Source: Salvia splendens (taxonomy: Eukaryota; Streptophyta; Magnoliopsida; Lamiales; Lamiaceae). From it: a stretch of DNA of 64,000 nt. Below, piece by piece: positions 34,243 through 45,596 of the stretch. The notes beneath the pieces were generated by a model that saw only the letters and a list, made by a program, of their open reading frames with translations, did not search any database and had not been told where the DNA came from. The stretch covers positions 10,719,708 to 10,783,707 of the forward strand of contig NC_056052.1 in the NCBI RefSeq assembly GCF_004379255.2, read 5' to 3'. Position 1 is the stretch's first letter; the number at the start of each line of letters is the position of its first letter. The position numbers were made by a program, and so were the translations under genes.

Positions 34243-36481
34243 TTTATTCTTTCGCTCTGGTCCGAGAGTCTCCTTTCACTTTAAGTCTAGATTAGTGAAC
34301 CCTTATTGACTAGAAGTGTCACGAAGGCTCAACATTCAAGCATCACGCTCAACCAAGGAAAGTGAGGTATGTTTTAAGTTGTTGATGAAATATGAGAACG
34401 ATGTATAAGATTGATGATATGATGAGGATGGTTTGGGCAAAAGAATGCATGAGCATGTAATTACGTGATGATGTGATGTGATTCTAAATTCGTGAATAAA
34501 TGATGTGAAAAGGATGTAAATGTGAGCATGATTTGCGTGATGATCTAAACACGTGTTATATGTGTGAAAACGATATTGTGATAGTGTGATTATGTGGAAT
34601 ATGAGCATGATTGGCAATATGATCTAAGCACGTTTTGTATGTGTGAATATGATATTGTTATGGTATGATTATATGGGACATGGGCAAGATTGGTATGATG
34701 ACCTAAGTATGTGTTATATGTGTGAAAGTGATGACGTAAGCATGTGAACATAGGAAGATGGAGTGTTTTATACGAAAGATGAAGATTGATGAGTTGTTTT
34801 GAGAATGTTGTAACTTTTTTTTAAAAAAATGCTTGTTTCAAACATATAGGCGAAGTGCATGGTGTCTGATTATGTGAAGAAAAAAAAAACTTTGAGGTTG
34901 ATGTTTTACAATGGTAAGGACTAGTTGTTCATAGTGGAATTTGATTGACAAAACTATAACATGTTATGAGAAATTATTGAAAATTTCGAAAAATCTTTGA
35001 ACCTTGAACGAAAGCATGTTAGTTCGTTTCTTTTGGGAAAATTTAGATCTGGAAGTGAATGAGGAATATGACGTAGTTATGCATGGCGATATACGTTTAT
35101 GCATGTTGAATCTTTTGGTATGTGAATCATGTTTTAAGTGATGAACTATGAACGTAAAGGTGTGAGGTAATTTATGAAGGTGTTGGTAGAAGAAAGTATG
35201 ATACTATGAACTTTGTTGCAAACCTAGAATGCCCAAGATGTCTGTTTGATCGAACGATATCGAACTTAGTTGTTACAACTACAATATCACATCAAACTCC
35301 ATTAGATGATTACAAATTCACTATCGTTTTTCCTGAACGATAAGAATAAAGAGAATACGAAGAGACATTACGTACAAAAAGAACTTCAAGAGGAGATGCT
35401 AAATGATTTAATCCTACAACGGGGAGAGATCATACTTGTGATCTAAGATGTAAACTCATTCTTGCGTCAAAAGTGGTGGTGCGATGAAGATGACTGTTAT
35501 AGCACGTTGGGAGCGCGAGTATAATTGCGATGTTTTAAGAGAATGGTTTTTATGAGGTGCAAAGAATATTATGAAGATATGGATTCCGACTATCATTATT
35601 AGTGGCAACGATATGAAGAATCTCAGCGTGGAACCCACAGCTCCTTGAGCGATGTTACCAGTTTCTGCCCGCGAAAGATGAATGAGGAGGTGTGATTTTA
35701 AAAGCTAGAACGAACTTTTTAATCAACAGTTCTTACTTGGATTCTAAGGAGTTGTCTTTCAGGACCTTTCAAATAATCGTGAGCCCCTGTCTATTTAACA
35801 TCTTGTTTCACTCACTCTTTGCAAGTAACGCTTATTATTTCGTTTCATCCATTGAGTCATAACTCACTTTCAGTTCTTGGAAAGTGGTGTTGCCTTCATA
35901 ACTTTGGACACTTGGATTGATTGTATTCTTCCTTGACCTATTATTTACGAACAATATTTTGACCTTGTGAGCCTTTGCTATTAAACTTCATTTCTAAGGC
36001 TGCTTGCAGTTATGTCCTTCAACATGTTCACGTTTCACAGACATGTTTTCTATGGGATATTCTTCTTCGAACTATTTTTTTCAGCCTTTCATTCTGTAAC
36101 CATGTCTGTTCAAGATCTTTCATACAGAGTGAAATTCTTTTGGTTCTGTTCCACTATACGTATCATTTCCATATTATAACTTTTCTTTTTACAAAACAAA
36201 GTTAAGGCCTACATTTTGTACCTTGCCTTAACGAATTCAGTCCACTAGATTTTCTTTCAAAACTTCCTTTGACCTTCGTAGCCTACTACGAGACTTGAGA
36301 TTTAATTCGATTCCACCCTATATTAATGATCTATCTTATGTTCTTTCAAGCTCCGTGGAGATGATCATATCTAATTGTTGCAAGTTAGTGAGACCCGAAA
36401 GAGTCGAGCTATTTTCTGCTTAAGACACTTTCAGCAGTGTAGCTACAATTTTGAAATCAATTCATATCCAAGTAAGACTGC
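34243..36481 (+). other. E2 leader and decayed 5' internal region
   Basis: There is no intact ORF. The start resembles the E3 leader (AAGGCTCAACA, a donor-like GAGGTATG at 34364). Tandem 79-bp repeats follow at 34524. A T-rich stretch (about 35760-36250) resembles in composition the spacer upstream of E3 gag. Recognisable gag and accessory ORF are missing, and a possible accessory ORF relic near 35600 is too weak to call. Confidence 0.5.
34524..34750 (+). repeat. 79-bp tandem repeat, about 2.8 copies
   Basis: Units start at 34524, 34603 and 34682 with GAGCATGAT or GGGCAAGAT, followed by GATCTAA, a CACGT-like motif, TATGTGTGAA and GATATTGT. The exact 79-base spacing supports tandem duplication. 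It lies in the E2 leader. Confidence 0.75.
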
Positions 36482-37566
36482 TTGATCAATTTTCGAGTTC
36501 TTAATGCTACACTTAGAGGAATGGGTGAGGTTGAGCTTTTCGAATACACTTTATGCGGACGTGTTTGTAGACAGGTTGAATTGGGTTTGAGGTTGTCTTC
36601 ACCTGGTGAAAGTTTAATTGATATTGTGCGAATATGCTCGAACATAGAGTTTGTGTTAGGAGAATTAGGAGTAGTGGCCTAACTTTTGTACGCTATGCCT
36701 TTGGAGAACGTAGTCATAATTTTGGGAATGGATTGGCTTACCGAGAACCACGCAACGAGTCACTGTAAAGAGAGACAGATTTCTTTTCAAGTCCCCGGCC
36801 AAAGAGCCGACTATCTTATATGGGATCTCCATGAACCGACAAGCCTCCATAATCTCCGATTTGCAAGCAACCACGATGATAAGAAAAGGGCGTTCGACGT
36901 ATCTTGTGTACTTGAACGGAGAGGAAAAGAAGGATTTGAAAGTGGGAGACGTGGCAGTAGTATGAGATTTTCCCGAAGCTTTGCCTGGACCGCTACCCGA
37001 CAGACAGGTAGAGTTCACTATTGATTTGGAACCAGGGTCTGCGCCAGTATCAAAGGCGCCATACCGAATGGCCCCTAAAGAGTTGGCAGAGTTGAAGATC
37101 CAGTTGCAAGAACTGTTAGACTTGGGTTTTATTCGACCTAGTGTGTTACCGTGTGGAGCGCCAGTGTTGTTCGTTAAGAAGAAGGATGGAACAATGAGAA
37201 TGTGCATCGACTATCGTGAGCTTAACAAGATGACCTTGAAGAACAAGTACCCACTGCCAAGGATTGATGATTTGTTTGACCAACTTCGAGGAGCGGGCGT
37301 ATTTTCGAAAATGGACTTGAGATCGAGATATCATCAACTAAAGGTCCGATGAGAGGATGTGCCTAAGACTGTTTTTCGCACTCGTTATGGCCATTATGAA
37401 TTCTTCGTGATGCCATTTGGGCTGACCAACGCCCCGGCCGTCTTCATGGACTTGATGAACCGAGTTTTCCATGAGTACCTTGACAAGTTTGTGTTTGTCT
37501 TGATCGACGACGTTTTAGTACACTCGGAGAAAGAGGAGGTACATGGATGGCACCTGCAAACTGTGT
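36482..37566 (+). pseudogene. E2 protease-RT fragment
   Basis: A decayed protease region (ILGMDWL at about 36718) leads into RT: a [11 protein letters not shown] motif at about 36997, then fingers and palm through DVLVHSEK near 37520. Frame breaks occur between 36682 and 36980, and a stop at 37350 splits the RT. It is closely related to residues 455-745 of the E3 polyprotein. The fragment ends abruptly just after the catalytic LIDD (about 37502) and fuses to LTR sequence at 37567, so RNase H and integrase are gone. Confidence 0.88.
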
Positions 37567-38317
37567 TGGGATTTAAATAATTTCCTTGTGCACACCATCA
37601 AGATTTTCGCCCCTTCCCTCATTATATCCTACTCGGAGATTTAATTTATTTTGTTCCCTTGTTTATGGAATATTCATTGACTTATTTCCTAAATTGTGAA
37701 TCTATTGCTCTCCAAGTAAATACCAAATAAATTCCTTATTGAATTTATTAACCTAATTTTCAAAATTTTGCCTTCTTTTTAATTGTGAGATTATATTTAT
37801 TGGCCTCAATTTTATTCCTCCAAAATTAATTAATTAATTTAATTTATGGGATTAAACCTAGGACTATATAATCACCTAATAATTCTCCCTCATAATTTTC
37901 GTGCCTCACATCTCCTCCCTCTCTTCATCCTCTCCAAAATTTCTTCCATCATTGTTCTTTCATCCATTGAAGTTTGATTTTCAAGAGTTCCCGACGAATC
38001 GCATCAATCTCTGCTTCTACCGTTTGGTTTTCGATTCAAGAAGGTATAACTAAATATTTTCCTCATCTTCTCCATTGAAACCTTGTTCTTGATTCCTTCA
38101 TGCATATAGTGAGTGTAGGAATCTTAGATCGCAAAACTAATCGGTGGGAATTTGTGTTTGTATGAGAAAAACTGTGAATATGCGATTGTGAATGAATATG
38201 TGTAAAGTTTGAATAATTCATGGGTGAATGATGTGTGGTTATATGAGAACACGATTGTTAGAACCATTTGAAGCATGTTTGTGTGTGGGAAGCATGAAAA
38301 ATTGTGTTTGGTTGAAT
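37567..38317 (+). repeat. E2 3' LTR fragment
   Basis: It matches 17888-18233 continued by 31924-32330, without E3, so it shows the empty E3 target. Its start and end are both missing. At 38317 it breaks into E4 with a local 13-base repeat (ATGAAAAATTGTG at 38294 and 38316). Confidence 0.88.
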
Positions 38318-38444
38318 GAAAAATTGTGGGAAAGCAATACCCCGGACAGCTGACCAACATTTCCTAGGTCCAGGAGTTGAGGTGGAGATAGATGAAATCA
38401 GTAGATAAACTGGCGAAACTTCCAAGGGAAACGTTAGCAACAGT

Positions 38445-41400
38445 GTGAGGCAAGTGAAACCCTTCCCCCACAGAGGTGAACCTAGGAAGAAGAAGGAAGA
38501 TCCAGCGTACTTCATGGAAATCTTTGGGAAGCTGGAAATTAACCTACCGTTTCTTCAAGCTCTTAAGCTGCCCATCTTCAGTAAGTTTATCAAGGAATTC
38601 ATCGCTGGGAAGACCAAACCCAGCGGGAAGATTGTGATTGGAGAAACTGTGTCAGCCGTGATCCAGAAGAGAAGAATGCCTTCTAAGCGCACGGACCCAG
38701 GTATGTTCACTCTCCCCATCTCAATTGGGAACCTTAACGTTGAGCATGCCACGTGTGACTTAAGTGCATCAATAAATGTTTTACCGCTTTCACTTTATAA
38801 GAAACTGGAAGGAGTCAGAATGGTTGATATGAAGGTGGTGATTCAATTAGCTGATAGGTCATGCATCAGTCCTGAGGGCGTGTTAGATAATGTAATAGTT
38901 AAGGTGCATGATTTCCTGCACCCTGCTGATTTCCATGTTATTAAGATAAGTGAGTATCAGTGTGCTGGGTCTAGCGGAGTGCTTTTAGGAACACCGTTTT
39001 TACGCACCGCTAAGACAATCATTGATGTGTTTGATGGAACCATTTGTCTAGATTATCATGTAGAGAAGTTTACTTTTAACATTGATGAGGCTATGAAGAA
39101 GCCATTGGATATAGAGAATATGCATGCTGTGGATGTAATTAACCCCCTGGTCTAAGAATTTCTTGAGACAGAGTTGATGCAGGAACAGGTGGAAAATTCA
39201 GAGTTAAGTCACTCCATCGACACGGAGGTAGCCAGTTGGTGTGAGGCAGTCAACACACTGGGAATGACTGATGAAGAATTAGCAGAAGCAATTCTGGAGT
39301 TTTGCGAAAGTCCTTAATTTGCCTTGTCTAAGGAATTAGCTTGTGTCGCTAATGGGGAACATTTACCAACACCTGAAGGATTAATAACCAGAGAGCTAAA
39401 GAAGAATCCATTACCCCAGGAGACAAGTGCAACAAAGAAGGAACTGAAGACATTACCCCCATGCCTCAGATATGCTTATTTGGAAGAGAACGAAATGTTC
39501 CCAGTGATTGTCAACAGTAACCTAACCAGAGAACAGGAAGAAGAGTTGCTGGAAGTACTCAGGAGGAATAAGACCGCCATAGGATGGACTCTGTCAGACT
39601 TGGTGGGGATCAGTCTTGATCTCTGCATGCACCATATCCGCCTGGAGGATGGAGCCAAACCTCACAAAGACCCATAGAGGAAGCTGAATTCGAATATGAG
39701 AGAAGAGGTTCTTAAAGAAGTACTCAAGCTGCTATCGCTGGGTATCATATATTCTATTCCAGACAGCAAGTGGGTAAGCCCAGTCCATATGGTACCTAAG
39801 AAGTCAGGCATCCAAGTGGTTACAAATGAGAAGAATGAGTTGGTGCCCACAAGATAAGTAACCGGGTGGCGGATTTGTATAGATTACCGAAAATTGAATG
39901 AGGCTACGCGGAAGGACCATTTTCCTTTACCATTCATAGATCAGATGCTGGAAAGATTGGCAGGCAAGAAGTTTTTCTATTTTCTGGACGGATACAGTGG
40001 ATACTTCCAAATTTACGTTGATCAGGAAGATCAGGAGAAAACAACCTTCACATGCCCGTTTGGGACGTACGCATATATGAGGATGCCCTTTGGATTGAGC
40101 AATGCGCCAGACACTTTTCAGAGGTGCATGATGAGTATTTTCTCAGACCTGTTGGAAGAGTGTATCGAGATTTTTATGGATGAATTCATGGTCTATGGGA
40201 ACTCTTTCGAAGCTTGCTAGGCCAATTTGGATCTAGTGTTACAGAGATGCAAAGAGAAGAATCTGGTACTAAATTTTGAAAAGTGCCACTACATGGTACA
40301 AGAGGGAATTGTTCTGGGGCATGTGGTCTCGGAAAAAGGAATTCAGGTGGATAAGGCGAAGGTAGACGTGATCTCAAAGCTTCCATACCCTACGAATCAG
40401 AAAGAGATAAGAGGATTTTTGGGTCATGCTGGATTCTACCGGAGGTTCATTAAGGATTTTGCAAAAATCGCACAACCACTTACCCGCCTCATGTAGAGTG
40501 ACGTATATTTCAACTTTGACGAGGCATGTCAAGGAGCCTTCCAACTTCTGAAATAAAGACTTGTATCAGCCCTTATCATTAGAGCTCCAGATTGGAATTA
40601 CCCTTTCGAGGTAATGTGTGACGCCAGCGACTTCACGATCCGAGCAGTCTTAGGTCAAAGAATTGAAGGGAAGAGCTACGTGATTTTCTATGCATCCAAG
40701 ACCTTGAACCAGGCCCAAACAATTACGACACTACGGAGAAAGAGATGCTAGCTGTCGTGTATTCCTTTGAGAAATTCTGGCCATACTTGCTGGGGTCGAA
40801 GGTAATTGTGTTTATTGATCATGCAGCGTTAAAGTATCTATTGGCGAAGAAAGAGTCTAAGCCACTGTTGATCCGATGGGTGTTGTTACTTCAAGAGTTC
40901 GATTGGGAAGTTAAGGACAAGAAAGGCACTGAGAATAAGGTAGCTGATCATATCAGCAGAATTTTCTAAGGGGATACTGAAGAGGCTATACCAGATGCAT
41001 TCCCAGAGGAACATCTGTACTTCACAGGAGAAACCTTAAGCCTCATTTGTTGGGATAAGGTAATGGCTGCGACTGGAGCTGGAGTTTCTGACAAAGGGAA
41101 GTACCCGCTGAATGTGGAACCATGGTTCGCTGACCTAGCAAACTACTTAGTCATGGGGGAACTGCCCAGCACTCCAGAAGTTTCCCAGGCCCAGAGGATG
41201 AAAATCAGAAGTGAGGCCAAATATTATTTCTGGGACGATCCGTATCTATTGAGAATGGGGTCCGACCAAGTAATCAGAAGATGCATTCCGGAATGGGAGC
41301 AGCGAGACGTACTAGACCACTGCCATGCATTGGCATGCGGTGGGCATTTCGGTCCAAGGAAGACTGCTCGGAAAGTTTTAGACAGTGGATTTTATTGACC

Positions 41401-42426
41401 GACACTGAATAAGGATGCTTACGACTACTACCAGAATTGTAACCTGTGCCAGCAGACCGGGGGAATTTCTACCCAAGATGAGATGCCCCAGATCCCAGTG
41501 ATCGTCTGCGAGGTTTTTGATGTTTGGGGGATGGACTTCATGGGTCCATTCCCATCCTCCTATGGTAACTCATACATTTTGGTGGCAGTAGCTTATGTAT
41601 CGAAATGGATAGAGGCCAAGGCAACTGCCACCTGTGAGGAGAAAGAGGTCACGAGGTTCCTCAAGGCAAACATTTTCAGTAGATACGGGGTGCCAAGGGC
41701 GGTCTTCTCTGACCAGGGGACGCATTTCTATAATCGGACGATGGAGGTGCTCATGAAGAAATATGGGGCACATCACAGACTTTCCACTCCGTATCATCCG
41801 CAAAGCAACGGTCAAGAAGAAATCTCTAATAGAGAGATCAAAGGAATTTTGGAAAAGACCGTCAACCCGTCGAGAAAGGATTGGAGCAGAAGGCTAGATG
41901 ATGCACTCTGGGCCTATCGTACTGCGTTTAAAACCCCCATTGGTATATCGCCGTATAGACTGGTGTTTGGCAAGATGTGCAACCTTCCTGTTGGTATAGA
42001 GCACAAGGCCTATTGGGCAGTCCGAGAAATGAATATGAAGTCGGAGGTCTGTGGAGAGGAAAGGAAACTACAACTGCAGGAGCTGGAGGAGTTGAGACTC
42101 GAATCTTATGATGCCGCAATGTGGTACAAAGAAAAAACCAAGTTGTGGCACGATAAAATCTCCGGACGAAGGAACTGCAGGTTGGGCAGAAAGTACTCCT
42201 TTTCCAGTCGAGGTTGAAGCTAATGCCAGGAAAATTGAAGTCGAAGTGGACAGGACCTTACACCATCGTGAGCATTAGAGTCAGCGGAGCTGTGGAGATT
42301 CAGGGATGTACTCCTAACTCTGTTCCTTTTCTGGTCAATGGTCATCGAGTCAAGAGGTATAGGGATAGTTCAGAGTTGTGTGTGGTGGAAGAAGTTCCAC
42401 TGCGCCTGCTCCCCACTATCGCCTAG
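38445..42426 (+). pseudogene. E4 gag C-terminus and pol, heavily broken
   Basis: Pieces are collinear with E1: gag-protease linker (38500), protease (38750, with the DxGA active site altered to DLSA), RT (39690-40490, with the catalytic MDD changed to MDE near 40180), RNase H (40600-40970), integrase zinc site (41320-41460) and DDE core (41530-41850), ending at 42426. Stops occur at about 39153, 39675, 39855, 40218, 40494, 40555, 40967 and 41396, and a frameshift lies near 40720. E1 carries CAA or CAG at several matching positions. Altered protease and RT active sites show that coding constraint was lost. Confidence 0.88.
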
Positions 42427-43025
42427 GTGATTGAAAGGTTTAAGTATTCTTTAGGAATTCTTCGGTCTAAGAGTTTAAAACATTTTGCAAGGCAAAAACC
42501 AATTCCCGAGAATACTTTACCAGTTTTGTACATATTGTGAATATTTCTTTTAACGTTCTCTTAAAAAACCCAAACAAAGTAGAAAAATCTTTTAAACCAA
42601 AAAAATATTTTCGAACCACCGAATAACCCATGGAAGGTCAGTTGAACTTTAAAATGTTTTTCAATCTTATTTACTTGACCTGGGAAATTCGGTGTTTCAT
42701 TCTTTAGTTTAATGTGTTTTTAAGTTGTGCAGTTGAAGGACGTGTAGGAACGCGGCAGTTGAAGATAGGGGAGAGCAGAAAGAAAAGGCGGGAGGTTGAG
42801 AATTTGAATTTTAAAATTCAAAAAAGGAGAGGAAACCGAACGGTTGCTGAAGTCACTGTGCAGCTTTCCGTTTTCCCTCAATATTTCCTTCATCTTTCTT
42901 TACCCAAAATAAATTCCCCTCATTTTGTTAACTCTCCCCCATAATCCCAAAAGTCTCTCTCTCATATGCTACGTATTTCCTTGCAGAAAACGCAAGAAAC
43001 CCTCGTCGCACTACACCAAATCGCG
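42427..43025 (+). other. E4 spacer between pol and second ORF
   Basis: Non-coding, similar in length to the E1 spacer. A run of T-rich and A-rich sequence precedes the second ORF. No signal was identified. Confidence 0.5.
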
Positions 43026-45274
43026 ATGAAGAATCAAGATGTTTCACCCGAACCTCGCCAGAAACGTACCAGATTACAGAGGAGATAACCGGGGAACCAT
43101 CAGGAGCGGCGGTCAGAAGGAATTGGGCTGAATCAGGAGCCTCCGCAACTCAAGATTCTGGCCAGGCCACTCCTTCAATCAACCCTACTGCGGCTGCGAG
43201 GGCCGATAATCTCAGTTCGGAGGAGATTATGAGGGAGTTTCTTAGCAGATTCGGCCAAGTCGTGAACGCAAGGGAACTTTTTACACGAATGGCCACGACT
43301 TGCCAAGAAGAGGAGGAAACCGAAACCCTAACCCCCCTAACAATTCCTCCGAGACCCCAAACTTTAATTGAGACTTCTACAGCCCGAGCGCTGAACTCGC
43401 CTCAAAATATCCCGAATGTGTTGGGGATAGAAGATGTGGGGGTCAGGATAGAAGGTACAACTGGTAGGGAGTTAGCGGGAAGGAGCGATGAAGAGCCATA
43501 GGAGGTAGGTGTGTCGGGGAGGAATAGAATGGAAGAAGAAGAAGAGGTGGAAGCCGATGAACTACAAGTCATGTTAGAAAAAATGTTAGGTAACCCCAAA
43601 GATGCAGAATTATTAACTGATCACGGTGGAGTTGATACTGAGAGGGAGAAAGTAGAGACAATGCCTACGAGATGAGAGACAGGATAGAAGGCGGCAGAGA
43701 CAACACAAGCGAATGGAAGAAATAGTTGCAGAGGCAGGGGAGGAGCCTAGTGCCAAAAAAGAAGATTGTCCCGAGGACAGAGAGGCTCTAACGGGGGAAG
43801 ATTTGGATGACCACTACGTTTTGAAGAGAAAATGAAAAGGAAAGCTGGTGGCTGAACCCACTCCCAAGAAACCCCGCCAAACACCTGCAAGTTTGGACGT
43901 ACCAGCAGTCGATCCAGAAGCGCTCATGGTCCCTTTGGACCAAATATCTAAGTCAGCGGTGTCGTGGACAGAGGATGAAGAAGAAGTTGAGACGGATAAC
44001 CCCCGAGTAGAGGATGGGGCATTTGAGAGATTAGAAATCCTGGTGACAAAAAGATTACAGTATAATATGGCCAAATTCGAGGACCCTAAGCAGTGTGCAG
44101 TGTACAAAGGTCTAGCGAAAAGATGGCTAAATCGGAAGGAAGCTGTGTATCGAGGATCTAAGGGACCTCGGTGTGGATGTCAGGTTCACTCAATACCTTG
44201 CGCAAATAGGATTTCAGTGGCTTCTGGGCGGTTTTACAGAAGATTTTCCGGTGTCTCTAGCTCGGGAGTTCTTCACAACCTTTACATTCAAACCAACTGA
44301 AGATCTTGACGCAAATTCTATCTCCTTCCGATTGTTAACCTAAGAATTCATATTGAGTATCATGGAGTTTTCCCTACGGTTGGCCCTCTTCACGACAGAC
44401 GAGGATGAAAAGGGTGAATGGAATGAGAGAGCTATCGGCCCACCAAACAAGATGAAGGGATTAAGCGTTGAGGAGGCCTGGAAGATAGTGGCCCAGGGGA
44501 GAGGGGGTAAGTTCAAGATAAGCACCTCAAAGGGTTCACACATCACTGATCCCTCCCTACGATTAGCCCAAGTCTACATCGGATACAATCTCTTGGGACA
44601 GGTCGGAGACACTCTCACCACGCCGGAGCTCTATTTCATGTGGTGTATGGTCCAAGGAGTCAAAGTGCACCTGGGATATTGGATAGCCCACGCTTGCCAT
44701 GCGGTCCGAACCCATCCTGATCGCCATTTGCTCACATGTCACCTGCTGGGAGCATTCTTGAAGAGGAACATCGAGATGAGAGTCGCCGACACGATCATCA
44801 ATTTGCCTATGTGCGACACGTCAAAGAGCTTCAATCTCCCTTACTTCTTCAACAAGGGACTCACCTTGCTTAAAGATGGTGAAGTAAAATTCTACGGAGA
44901 TGGAGGCCAGGAAGTGGTGGCTGTGCAGCAAGGGCGAGCGGAAGAGACATCCACGTCGAAGGAGAGCGAAGACGACTGGAAGAAAAGGATAGAAACAATG
45001 CTGATCAAGCTGGGCGAGACTGCTGACTTGCACAGACGGATTATTGAGGAGCAGACGACGAAGATGACCAAGGGCCATTGAGGTGATGCTAAAAATGATA
45101 GATGTGGTCGAACGCCGAATGCCCTCAGCGCAGTCGCCCGTTGCTACCCCTGATCGGCACTTGTCTGTTCAACCAGCCGGACCACCCCAGCAGAGTAAAA
45201 GGAAGGATACTGCAACACCACCACCACCAAGAGGAGCACCCCAGAAACCTGGTCCCCGAAGGGGCCAGGGATAG
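43026..45274 (+). pseudogene. E4 second ORF in env position (Athila ORF-like), broken
   Basis: It begins at an ATG at 43026 with a short basic segment that stops after 20 codons. Fragments in shifting frames follow: 43229-43501, 43848-44300, 44353-45081 and 45083-45274. The 44353-45081 piece (242 codons) is the best preserved and aligns with E1 5980-5474 through a Leu-Gly rich core, a CHLLGAF-like stretch, then a coiled-coil-like C-terminus. No signal peptide or transmembrane segment was seen. As in E1, calling it an envelope is not supported; it is the Athila-specific ORF of unknown function. Confidence 0.75.
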
Positions 45275-45397
45275 ATTTGATCAATCCCCAGAGTAACCAA
45301 GTAATTTTTAGTTTTGTTTTTAGTTTTGTTTTTAGTTTTTTTTTTTGTTTTTCAGCTTTAGTTTTTTAGTATGCATGCTAGGTTGTTGTTTCTGTGC

Positions 45398-45438
45398 CTT
45401 CTCCCACTTAAGCCATGGCTTGGCCTAAGTGTGAGAAG
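45398..45438 (+). repeat. Hairpin with polypurine-like 3' arm, E4 copy 1
   Basis: CTTCTCCCACTTAAGCC, a 7-base loop, then GGCCTAAGTGTGAGAAG. Fifteen of 17 stem positions pair. The 3' arm contains the TAAGTGTGAG core of the polypurine tract at 46931. Confidence 0.8.
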
Positions 45439-45483
45439 TTTGTCTGCCTAGTATGTTGTGTTTCTTGTGTTTTTCTTGCGTAT

Positions 45484-45524
45484 CTTCTTACACTTAGCCC
45501 ATTGCTTGGCCTAAGTGTGAGAAG
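45484..45524 (+). repeat. Hairpin with polypurine-like 3' arm, E4 copy 2
   Basis: CTTCTTACACTTAGCCC, a 7-base loop, then GGCCTAAGTGTGAGAAG. Same 41-nt span as copy 1, with one wobble and one mismatch in the stem. Confidence 0.8.
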
Positions 45525-45555
45525 ATTGCTTTGTTTTTGTTCGTTGTGTTTTTGG

Positions 45556-45596
45556 CTTCTTACACTTAGCCCAATTCTTGGTCTAAGTGTGAGAAG
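45556..45596 (+). repeat. Hairpin with polypurine-like 3' arm, E4 copy 3
   Basis: CTTCTTACACTTAGCCC, a 7-base loop, then GGTCTAAGTGTGAGAAG. The bases between hairpins are unlike each other, so the hairpin itself is the conserved unit. Confidence 0.8.

Larger units (their letters stand above)
17120..38317 (+). mobile_element. E2: chromovirus-like Ty3/gypsy element, internally deleted and carrying E3
   Basis: It starts TGTAACATCCC at 17120. Its 5' LTR is split by E3 at 18234-31918 and resumes to 34227 (ending GGTCGTGACA), followed by an iMet primer site at 34231. The internal region retains a leader, degraded sequence and a protease-RT fragment. It then jumps at about 37567 into the middle of its own 3' LTR, which stops at 38317 where E4 begins. 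RNase H, integrase, polypurine tract and both ends of the 3' LTR are missing. The RT is closest to that of E3, so E2 is placed in the same Tekay/Del-like group. Confidence 0.85.

Noticed and set aside
45398..45596. Regularly spaced 41-nt repeats as a CRISPR-like array
   Set aside because: Eukaryotic retrotransposon context, uneven spacing (86 and 72 bases), hairpin units tied to the polypurine tract, and no cas genes.
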